Shown here: positions 47,291 to 56,081 of the stretch, piece by piece
How positions within the stretch are numbered: the stretch's first letter is position 1
Layout: every line of letters starts with the position of its first letter
Origin: Enoplolaimus lenunculus
Taxonomy: Eukaryota > Nematoda > Enoplea > Enoplida > Thoracostomopsidae
Reading direction: 5' to 3'
Length of the DNA stretch: 64,000 nucleotides
Assembly: GCA_030248215.1 (NCBI GenBank)
Contig: JASANG010003765.1
Coordinates: forward strand, 124,001-188,000
The notes under the pieces: model-generated
What the model was told of the DNA's origin: nothing
The model's input: only the letters and a program-made list of their open reading frames with translations
Databases searched by the model: none
Translations under genes and position numbers: made by a program

Positions 47291-48157
47291 ACCTGCTACA
47301 TTCAAAAACCCAATCCTACTTACGATCATATTTCACCAAAATCCCACCTGGCGCCGCAAATTGACTATAAATGTATGTATTGCCACAATTTTGGGACGGT
47401 ACCGAGGTTAATATAGGCTGATAGATAAATAAAATTTCACAAAAAAAGGAACTAATTAAACTAAATTCTGATGTGTTGACACTATACACGCAAATGTTGG
47501 CTATACAAATGTCCGTCAACCTTGCACGAGTGTGCAGAAAGATGGTTCAAATGGCAGTGTATCGGCTTTGGAAAACTCTTAAACTATACTACAAAAGAAA
47601 CTTTGAATTTTCTCGAAACATCACCCCTTCCTTTTCAATTAAAATTTAAAAACATAATCCAATTATTGTGCTCGCGTAGCCATAAAAACAGCCAACGAAA
47701 ACATTAAACGGCCTAAACAAAACATTTACCAAAACTGTAGACTTTGCAAGAGTGCTGACAACAGACGAGTTTACTATTGCAGGACAAATTTTAACGTACC
47801 TACTTGTTAGAAAATTTTCTACATTTGCCGTAATAAAATTCACCTGATGGATAAGTATATATAAGCCGTGGGTTAAAAAATTATCAACCCATGTTTGATT
47901 ACGCCTCAGCATAAACCTTAAGCCAGGGTACAATCAGAGGTCTGCCTCCGGTAGCATTTTTGCCGGAGAATCGGGTAATATTGGTACGTAGTGAAATTTT
48001 GCTTAGTTTTGCAAAATTTATCTTTTTGGCGTGTATCGTTTTAACTTTTGGCACATTGAGAAAAAATGTCAAGATTTCGTAAAAACTGCGCGTAAAACCA
48101 AACCACTTAACAACAGATTACAGAAATTTGCTAAAATTTAGCAAATTTAACGTTATT

Positions 48158-48521
48158 TTAACTGAATAATTTCGCCTCACTTTGGCTCTCTCCCGGTTCC
48201 GGATCCGGTAAGTTTTGTTGCGTACGATTATTAAGCTTGCACCCAAGCCTAAGTCTATATCTACGCAGAAAAACGTTCCACCCCTGATTTTTACATTGTC
48301 CGGTTTCGCTTACCAGTTCAGTATAAACAAACCGGCTCAGGCGGCGCCAGAAACTTCGATAGCAGTCAAGATCATTGTGTCCACCGCCGCTAATCCATAA
48401 CGGTGCAACGCTGTTAGGGCACGTTTCGTACAATCGAAGGCCGTTTTTAAAATGTACCACTTTATCATCAGTTCCATGGATGACCAACGTTGGACAAACG
48501 ACCGAGTGAATTTTACTGATG
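48158..48521 (-). CDS. ABHD17: ABHD17 exon 3: catalytic Asp and His, transposon-derived tail
   Basis: Acceptor TTTTAAG|C completes an AAC codon with exon 2, giving NISKIHSVVCPTLVIHGTDD; human reads NIEKVSKITSPVLIIHGTED. Then WISGGGHNDLDCYRSFWRRL and RFVYTEL, where the human protein is about to end (RFISQEL). Reading on gives about 50 further residues to a TAA at 48158, the first part being a family A terminus. A GTAAGC donor at 48313-48308 in phase 0 offers an alternative end to the exon; I could not identify a following exon. Confidence 0.9.
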
Positions 48522-51500
48522 CTTAAAACAGCTTAAATTCTCAGGAAAAAGCGTAGACACTGGCGTTGACGTATATATAGGTTTAGGCTTAGCAAAGCGT
48601 TTCCTAAAGCCGTTTTGGCTAAAACCAGGAAAATATAGAGATACAAAACATATTTTTCACCACTTATCCAACGGAAGACTTTGACTCTGCGTTTAAAATT
48701 AACAATTTTTATACAATATAATCCATGCAATTAGTTGCACTGCTAAGAATCAAATTTTTGTCGACCTCGCCCCAGCGCGGTCGTGATTAGATGGTTGTTC
48801 GATAGTTTTGAATTTGCATATGCCCGCGGATGCTCAGCGGTAATGTATTATTAATATTGTGAATTGTAACATGTTGCAGACAATAAATACATTCATCGGA
48901 TAGACCGCATGTGTTGCATGTTGCTGTTTTACGTTGTCAAGTGTAGGTATATATTTCTACACTACACCCTTCCCCCAAAACTTAGGCGTGCCTTGGGCCT
49001 ACAAGTACAACGAGTAAACATAGGTATAAACAGACTACGGTGATACTTAATTATAAACAAGTTCGAAGCAGCGGGTCTGTAGTCAAGGGGATTAGCCAGC
49101 ATTCTTGGATGGGTAAATAAATTTCAGAGAATCGCTAGGTCATATAAAAACCTTAGGTTTTTAGTTTTGTTAAGCAGTCTACCTTCTGAGCCGGTCGTTT
49201 GCCAGATGATATATAAAAACCTTGTTATGCATTGTCTTAAAATAAAGCAACGCGAAAAATAGTCGTAGCGATTCACAGAATCTGAGCATTGTGCAAAAGG
49301 TGCAGTTCGTACACTGACACAAATTTCAATGCCGAAGTTGTTTGCATAAGGTTTCACTTGTCTGAAGTATTTTAACGCCTCGACGTTAACCACCAGTCAA
49401 AAGTTTCCCGTACGCTGGCATTCTCAACTGTTTGTAGCACGAAAAGTAGATAATTGTTCTTTAGAACACGAGTATATAAGCAACTTAAAGGGGACTTGGT
49501 ACGCCCTCCTGATTACGCGTGGTTCAGAATTATTTTGGTTAGAATTGGAGCCACTCAACAAAACGAAAAAGTTTGGTTAATTAGGTCTTCTAAATAAACA
49601 GTATGGTGCCCGATTATAAAATGCCAGCGCAAATTTTTAGTGTGAGCCTTTAGCCCTAGCGGTGCTAACAAATCAATGTACCTACTTTAAAAACATATCG
49701 ATACAACTACAACAATCATCCGATTTATCTGGACACACTGAACGCAACGCAGACATAATCGGCGCGTGCAAAATAAGCCCGCAAATATCGCGTTGCGTCG
49801 ACGCCAAATACACACTTGGCACTGAGCCAATTGATTGACCGTACAACACAATGTTTTCCGGTGCCAAATGATATCGTGCGCAAAGTTCTCCAAAAACAAT
49901 TTCAATATCGGTACACATTTGCGCATCAGACGGCGTACCATTACTTTGTCCGTATCCACTGTAATCGTACGTAGCAATGTCACAAATTAAACTTTCACTA
50001 ATGTAAACCAATGGTAATATTAACGTCCCAATATCTTGTGCGTTACCGTGCGAGTATAAAATGGTAAATTGAGGCACCCGTGAGCAATGATAGTAAAGCA
50101 TCGCTATACGTGATTTAGCGGCGCCAGCGGACCGAAAACAGCTAGAACGGGCGCACAGCGGAGTGCATAGTAGCGATTTTGTTGCGGCGCCAACAGAGTT
50201 GCCTGCAACAGTTGTGGGCTGGCGGTTGGAAGTTGCGAACACAAAATCAAAACATTGAAGTGTAGTTTCTGACAGGTCGGCGACTAAACGATGCGCAACT
50301 CCGAATACGTGCATGCTGTAGATGCCTAAAATTGTGGCGTTATATTATGTTGGAGTGCCTCAAAAATGTAGCATTTCAATGGTTGATGGTGAGCGATAAG
50401 GTGCAACAAGGCGCATAGGTACAAAAAGGGGATAAGGTGGATATTTCACTCATGAGATTTTCTGGAATGACGAGAAAAATCGGCACTTTTAGGGAAATTA
50501 GCCTACCGGATGCTAGAGTTTAAAGATATATACTAACTATGAAATTTTCCATTAACAATAAAGTTATTCCTTCCCGAAACGTTATCCAGACACTAGACTA
50601 TGATACTGCTTCCAACCGGAAGTAACAAAATTGAAACTGTAAGATCAACAAAATTATTCATAGTTAGTGTCTGATCGGAAGCACATTTTTGAATGTACCC
50701 AAGAGCGTATGCACGAAGTTTGCAATTTGTACGGTCGGTGGCATCTTGCTAGTTTTCCAACATTTTTCATTATAAATAACACACTCCCGTATGCTGTTGG
50801 CTGTTGGCCAATCGGTATTGTAATAATGAAAAATACAGGAGGGAGTAGGAGTACGTTAGCCACTGCTATTTTTTTAATCCAATTGAGCTGCATCAAGAAT
50901 TTCGGCCCATGTAAAGATCAGTGGCGGAACGTTTTTCATTGAGATTACAATAGAATAAGCTTAAGCTTTAGACTATTTTTTGCTTGGCTTAGGCTTAGGC
51001 TTAGGCTTACGCCTAGGAATATGCTCATTCTTACGCTTAGGCTTTTAGGCTTAGGCTCACATTTACGCTTAGGCATATGCGTATAATACTGTTCGCCCCT
51101 GTTCTTTACATTGGCCAGAATTTCTAGGGTAAAAGATTATTTCGTCGCTTTACATCAAGCACAAATCGGTAGGTAAATGCTACCGCAAACTTCTACAATA
51201 CTTTACTGTATACTTTTTTCTACACAAGGGTTTTGTCAAACTAACCCAGTGTTGAGCGCATATGCATGAGACATGCTTGTCCGCTAGTATATACGCATGC
51301 AATATAGTGCAGTGCACTGTACGTATACGCGACAGCTTACCCGTACTTTCCCCTCACAAGGGAAAACTTCGCCCTGTCCCTCAATAAAAAATTTTCTTCA
51401 TTTGGGTACTCAGAGGATCTGCCACACTCTGACCAACAAGCAGGTTCACGGGACTCTAAGAAGGCTGCGAGCTGTTGCCCACATTCTCCACACAAAGCAA

Positions 51501-52605
51501 TTCATTATTGGAGCACATGAAATCTCTAGGAACATTTGCATTGTGTTTTTGGCGTAGTAGCATGAGAACCACTTAGCGCGGGGACCTTGGGGTGGCAGCC
51601 TCCTTCGAGCTTAGTGTTCCTCACGCCTGAATGGGAAGTAAAAGAAGTTATCCTACTAATTTAGGATGTCCCATGTATGTATTATATTGACAACGAAAAA
51701 TGAACTGAAATGTTCTCCCATTCTTACATTTGTGCCGCCGATCTGTATGCCTGCATTTTCAGCTGCTTAATAAAAAAGTCGGAGTCTCGATTCCAACCTA
51801 GACTGACATGGGGCTACAGGGTGAACGCAATGGTAAATTGCCGCGCTATGAACGCAGTATTCGATCGAGAATAAGATTCACGGTCAAAGGTCGACCTTGC
51901 TAAAAATTGGGGCATGTCATGGAGACATGCATGTCCGTTTCGTGCAAATGCAATATAGTGCAATGTACTGTACGTATGCTGGTCGGCAGCATACTTGTCT
52001 TCATATCGTCGATGTTTAATAGTAGTTGAAGAGGTGGGCTGCGCGGCTCAGTGGTAGCGCGTTCACTTAAGGATCAACAGTCTTGAAGGTCGATCGCCAC
52101 TCTCTGGGCCAGCTTTTCCAGCTGCTTATTGAAAAGGTCTGAAGTCCAGGTTTCTACCTAGACTGACAACCACTTAACATATCTAAGGAGAAAGATTGAA
52201 ACGGAACATATTTCAGTATTCAAAGTAAGCTGTGGTAAAATTAGGTTTGGTTTTGACAAATCAGAAATCCTGTGTGTAAGCCTAAACCATTGTCTCAATT
52301 TTTCCACAACCTAAGGATGAAGCTACGCCTAAACCTAGCGTTACATGCAGGGGCAGCATGCAAGGGCCGAGGAAAAATCATTTAGTCCATTCTCTCAATC
52401 ACACGGCGACTAGCAATTTTCAAATATGCACCCATGTTTTATGGCAGAAAACTCATATTTCGGTACCTGTGGCTTCATCCAGCATTTCAAACTTATACGT
52501 TGGTTTCGGTGGTCGAAACGCAATTTTCTTCACAACGCTTCTAGGACACGGCGGACAGCAGAGAATGTACGTTATCAGACCACACTGACTAATGCATCGA
52601 AACAT
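48158..52605 (-). CDS. ABHD17: ABHD17-type depalmitoylase, gene model
   Basis: Alpha/beta-hydrolase of the ABHD17 (FAM108) family, serine thioesterases that remove palmitate from membrane proteins such as Ras and PSD-95. Exons 52467-52605 (coding part), 49686-50325 and 48158-48521 join in frame (phases 1 and 2) to 380 residues. From the ATG at 52605: MFRCISQCGLITYILCCPPC, the cysteine-rich N-terminus palmitoylated in this family; oxyanion region LYSHGNAQDIG; YDYSGYG; nucleophile Ser211 in LYGQSIGS; Asp279 in HGTDDKV; His308 in GGGHND. Human ABHD17A has 310 residues. The excess is an insertion of about 35 residues before the first core strand and a C-terminal tail built from a transposon end. 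A splice donor right at the expected family C-terminus could remove that tail. The chosen start matches the family N-terminus, but the frame is open for 80 codons upstream. Confidence 0.93.
48241..48303. mobile_element. Family A terminus, truncated, inside ABHD17 exon 3
   Basis: Read on the minus strand, GGACAATGTAAAAATCAGGG followed by GTGGAACGTTTTT matches the family A end (compare 50904 and 38499). It continues into TTAGGC-like sequence to about 48241. The opposite terminus is absent. Confidence 0.85.
48522..49685 (-). other. ABHD17 intron 2
   Basis: AT-rich, no recognised repeat apart from short TTAGGC-like words near 48580. Small ORFs are unsupported. Confidence 0.75.
49686..50325 (-). 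CDS. ABHD17: ABHD17 exon 2: hydrolase core with nucleophile
   Basis: Acceptor AATTTTAG|GC (phase 1) and donor TTAAA|GTAGGT (phase 2), 640 bp. It encodes FTILYSHGNAQDIG, IATYDYSGYGQSNGTPSD and ENIVLYGQSIGSVPSVYLAS, which align with human YTVLFSHGNAVDLG, IFSYDYSGYGASSGRPSE and DSIILYGQSIGTVPTVDLAS. A Ser/Thr/Ala-rich insertion after FATSNRQ is not in the human protein. Confidence 0.95.
50904..51116. mobile_element. Family A MITE, intact copy with 8-bp target duplication
   Basis: Perfect AGAATTTC on both sides (50896-50903, 51117-51124). Left end GGCCCATGTAAAGATCAGTG; right end reversed GGCCAATGTAAAGAACAGGG. The interior has about four tandem GGCTTA units followed by degenerate ones. This is the best reference copy of the family in the window. 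Confidence 0.95.
51263..51340 (+). mobile_element. SINE 5' region, partial copy
   Basis: CATGAGACATGCTTGTCCG, GCATGCAATATAGTGCAGTG and CACTGTACGTATACG match the 5' part of the 51915 copy. The tRNA-like part is missing. Confidence 0.65.
51735..51815 (+). mobile_element. SINE 3' tail, partial copy
   Basis: TTTTCAGCTGCTTAATAAAA then GTCGGAGTCTCGATTCCAAC and CTAGACTGAC match the tail of the 51915 copy. The head is missing. Confidence 0.7.
51915..52175 (+). mobile_element. SINE with internal tRNA-like promoter, second copy
   Basis: CATGCATGTCCGTTTCGTGC, CAATATAGTGCAATGTACTG, box A CGGCTCAGTGGTAGCGCG, box B AGGTCGATCGCC (diverged), tail CAGCTGCTTATTGAAAAGGT then CTGAAGTCCAGG and CTAGACTGAC. In ABHD17 intron 1. 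Confidence 0.8.
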
Positions 52606-52844
52606 TTGTTGCCACCACGGTACGTAGTCATGAGAATAACTGCTCGAACTTCGTCCTCCAGTTGCACCGCTTGTTTTGCGAGAGCCAGACGGTGAGCCTC
52701 GTTGTTGAATAACAGCATCGATGTCTTTGGAGTTGGTGGTATTTTTTGAATTCATGCACCATAGACAGTAGTCTTGGTGTTCCAAATGCGTCGGAAAATC
52801 AAGCTTTGGCACGTCAGCTTTTTTCGATACAGCGTCTTTGGTTT
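52467..52844 (-). CDS. ABHD17: ABHD17 exon 1: Cys-rich membrane-targeting N-terminus plus open 5' extension
   Basis: Acceptor GTTAACAG|AAACC at 52844 and donor CCACAG|GTACCG (phase 1). It encodes CGLITYILCCPPCPRSVVKK then IAFRPPKPTYKFEMLDEATG, matching human CCLFCCPPCPGRIAAKLAF. The 80 codons before MFRC are stop-free, including DVPKLDFPTHLEHQDYCLWC and a Ser-rich stretch, and start at a good acceptor. There is therefore an upstream exon: either a 5'UTR joined to chance-open sequence, or a real N-terminal extension. An extension would move the cysteine cluster well away from the N-terminus, so I prefer MFRC. Confidence 0.9.
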
Positions 52845-52956
52845 CTGTTAACAATATTAAAATTTGTTATTGGTTTTTTTCGACGAATCGCTGTGTTTTG
52901 AATTCGTCTATTTCAAATTGCACCGATTATTTATGCTTAAATAAGCCTCCGTACGA

Positions 52957-53316
52957 TCATTTTTCTTGTGCTTCAGTCTGGGTGTAAACTTTAGCGGTAA
53001 TCTTAAATTTGGGGACAAGTATACAAAAGCCAAGGTTGGCTACGTTTGCCGTGAGCTGACCTGGTCCCAATTCCACTTTGGGCAACGCTTTTGGAGTTAC
53101 ACACGGATTATCGGCACTATGCCGACGTTTAAGTCGCCTCGTGCGTTTAGTCTTGTGTCTTTTTGGTTTTCGAGTTAATTTAGTAGACGCTTTTGATCGC
53201 GCAAGCGGTGCGCTCTGACATGGTTGTATGTCATTCATGGTTTCACCCATAATGCTGTCAATTGAAACTGATGGTGTAAGCTCGGCGAACAGTGTTGAAA
53301 ATGTTTTATTCGCCAT
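52957..53316 (-). CDS. Unrecognised 119-residue basic ORF upstream of ABHD17
   Basis: Open from ATG 53316 to TGA 52957. The N-terminal third is acidic to neutral (SVSIDSIMGETMNDI). A strongly basic block follows, KLTRKPKRHKTKRTRRLKRR, which looks like a nuclear localisation or nucleic-acid-binding patch, then a neutral tail. I know no family for it. It lies 112 bp upstream of the acceptor of ABHD17 exon 1. A weak donor at CCAG|GTCAGC (53061/53060, phase 1) would splice it in frame to that exon, so it may be a 5' exon rather than a gene. The start context is poor (T at -3). Confidence 0.4.
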   Translation of the reverse strand: MANKTFSTLFAELTPSVSIDSIMGETMNDIQPCQSAPLARSKASTKLTRKPKRHKTKRTRRLKRRHSADNPCVTPKALPKVELGPGQLTANVANLGFCILVPKFKITAKVYTQTEAQEK

Positions 53317-55880
53317 AAATTAAATGAGTTGAAAACATTGAAAAAAATCCAGGTTGGAATTACAAGTTAATTTTTAAACCGTTAGCTGTGTTAAAAAAGT
53401 TATACCATCAGCGCATATAGCTTATGACCTTTAAAAGTATAACATAGGCTCAATTCATTGACACATCAATATATTTAAGTCTATATCTGCGTCAAAAGCT
53501 AAAAACTACTTGTACACGTTCCTCTGACACGCTCAAGCATACGGTTTGGAAAAAGGCTTACCTATGCGTATTGACCCTAAACCAAATCATTGCCTATGCC
53601 CGCAACGTTTAAAAAAGTTTAGAAGACCTAATAGGTGCACAAAGAGGAGGACGAGCGGACGAGTTGACCCCAAACTTAAATTTCTGTCCTGTGACCGCTA
53701 ACACTAAAACTACGCTGTAGCCAGCAACAGTGTGTCAGCGCATACGCGATAAACTTACGTTAAAGCGGACTCATGGCGCGCAGGCCTGATATAACCGGAA
53801 CTACCCAATAACTGCTGCATCTACATTTGAGCAAAGTCGCTAACTTATTAAAGTAGTTGCATGCAAATCATCTCGACCACAGCTCAGCCGACTCTGATGA
53901 AACATTTAACTAAGCCTGGGCAAACACGATTCTGATTGCTGAACCAAACAAAACGTATTTTTATATATACGCTTTTTACCATTGACCTTAAAATTGACAC
54001 CAAAAAGTCGCCGGCTGAAACGAGGTTTCCTTAGGATTTAGATTCGAAGTTTATGGACGCGAGGGCAGCCCCAAAGTCAACTGGCGCCGACAAAATGTGG
54101 TCAGCTTCCTCAAGGCCAAACCTCTAAAAACTGCACCTGTGCGGTATGTGGCTACTCAAGTGATGGTATCACCATCCGGCAGTAATACACCGTAAAGTCC
54201 ATCTTTGTTCGAGATGGTTTTCATCAAGTAATGTGCAGTTAGTGGCACATAAACTCGACGACAACAGTGTTTCGGACCCGAAACTAAGATATTTTGGTAA
54301 TTTACGTAGCAGGGGGCGCAATCACATCTGTACCCTTGTAAAAATCGAGATTTGCTTGCGAAAAAATGTCTCGCTATAAGCGACAAGTCACAAAGTGAAG
54401 GAAGCAAGTGAAGGGCCTTCTACTCTTTCTTTGAAGCGCGGAGTTCTTAGAAATTCTCCCGGAGCCAGAGTTTAATTTTCTGCAGGAGCCGGAAGCAAAC
54501 CTTCGGTTGTACATGAATACACAAGACTTTCACTAACAAAACTTATACATCGTTATATAATTCAGCTCTCCTGTTTAAAATTTGATGTGATTAAAGTTTA
54601 TTTTTAGTGATATTTCTAAGTGATTTACGTATAGTAAGGAATAAAAAATTGGAGACTGCGGATGCCTATAAACATAAACACAAATTTTTAGTCATGTCCA
54701 CATAATAAATTTCGGCTAGCCATCAGGGCGCAACCGCAGATGAAACTACCGGATCTGGAAGTCAAAAACTCTGCCACAGTTGGAAGTTAAGCAACATCAG
54801 GCAGTTATAAATGCATCTGTACAGCGTTCTCAAAAAAATTTGATTTTTGGTGTATTTTTTAAAAGAATTCGGACAGTTACCTCCTCAAAGTTGTACGAAA
54901 GTTAAATCTAAACGCACCGACCATACAATTTTTGTAAAACTATAGTAAATTTTACTACCAAAATTGCCGGAACTTTCGTCAGAAATTCCGCCGTAGCCTG
55001 AGGTTGATTTCTTGGTGTAGCCGAACGCAGACATCCTCTTGTACTGCAGTGACCCGAATACGAGGGGGGTGGACTGATATATATTTGGCATCTCCAGAGG
55101 GTGCCCCCTTGTTATTCAGTTACGTACTGTTATTTATTTTTAACCCACGCTCCGCCGCCCTTCGGTATTGATATATATCCGGTACTGCAATTATCCGTTG
55201 AATTAAACGTTTATTTGTCTTTTGTCAATAGCTTGAGCGATAATACACGGTTACACTTAGGAATGTACTTTCAAAATTTACGTACACTTTAAAGTTTCGA
55301 ACTCAAATTATTTGGTCCTGGAGTCACTTAAGCGTTACAATTAGGGTTACTTGACATTTATAGACTCTAATTAGGGCTTAGGGACTCTATCCGCTTACGG
55401 ACTCTTATTACGGACACGGACTCCTATTGATTCAGACTCAAAATGGCGACCTCCCTCTTATTACCCCCTTCTTATTCGGGTCAATACAGTACAACATATA
55501 CAAACATGCTAAAACACATAAACAGTCTTACAAATTTTTATTTTCACAGTTTGTTGTCATCAAACATATAATTAAACTAATTTTTTCAAAATACATAGCA
55601 TTGCTGCAAATCCTCAACCAGCATATTGCGGCGCCCATCTTGCGCTGATCAATTACTTAATACCATGTTAGGTACCACAGATTAATTTTAATTTAATCGT
55701 AACAAGTATACTTTGCGCACAATATTTGCCCACTTAAATTCGGGGCACCTCATTGTTATGAAGCGTAAATTACGTTATATTGTATAATCTATAATTTGTT
55801 CAGTATAATTTTCAAAACATATCTCAAGATGGGCGACCTTGTATTACATTTTGATTTGTCGAAAATTTCGATCCTATATT
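53317..55880. other. Interval between ABHD17 region and Syt14-like stop
   Basis: About 2.5 kb. Apart from the family B copy at 55044-55489, I see no exon or known repeat. Any ABHD17 promoter or Syt14-like polyadenylation site would be here, but none is clear enough to mark. Confidence 0.65.
55044..55489. mobile_element. Family B element, full length, reverse
   Basis: Left CTGCAGTGACCCGAATACG after TA; right CTTATTCGGGTCAATACAG before TA; 446 bp. It lies 392 bp beyond the Syt14-like stop codon, so it could fall in that gene's 3' untranslated region. Confidence 0.9.
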
Positions 55881-56081
55881 TTACGGTTCAATAAGCGAAT
55901 GCCATCTTGCAATTGTATCATCAGCCGCTTCGGTCATATCCCGCCAATGCGTATCTATTTCGCGTCGTCCAGACGATGCTCCAACGTTCAACCAACCAAT
56001 CAAAACTCGCCGACGCCAAATACTCAAAATACAATACACTGACAGCGTCAACGAAATATAGTCTAACTCTTGGTCTGGGAC
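55881..56081 (-). CDS. Syt14: Syt14-like last exon: C2B end and stop
   Basis: Acceptor ACTTTTCAG|GTC (phase 0), stop TAA at 55883-55881, 66 codons. It encodes VPDQELDYISLTLSVYCI, VLIGWLNVGASSG and DTHWRDMTEAADDTIARWHS. The pattern matches the SYT14/16 C-terminus closely and ends at the same place as the human proteins. Confidence 0.94.
   Translation of the reverse strand, partial: VPDQELDYISLTLSVYCILSIWRRRVLIGWLNVGASSGRREIDTHWRDMTEAADDTIARWHSLIEP

Larger units (their letters stand above)
20327..48157. other. 28-kb stretch without a supported coding exon
   Basis: Between the FoxP start and the ABHD17 stop I find only the dispersed elements listed separately. No ORF in it has domain, splice or family support. 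It may include FoxP 5' untranslated exons and control elements, or be plain intergenic DNA. Stretches with nothing recognised include 20946-22792, 24900-26877, 27050-28067, 28272-29432, 29601-30464, 30550-31462, 32206-32977, 38870-40159, 40560-41377, 41450-42743 and 43146-44335. Confidence 0.7.
50326..52466 (-). other. ABHD17 intron 1
   Basis: Contains family A (50904-51116) and three SINE pieces. Nothing recognised at 50326-50903 or 51341-51734. Confidence 0.8.
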
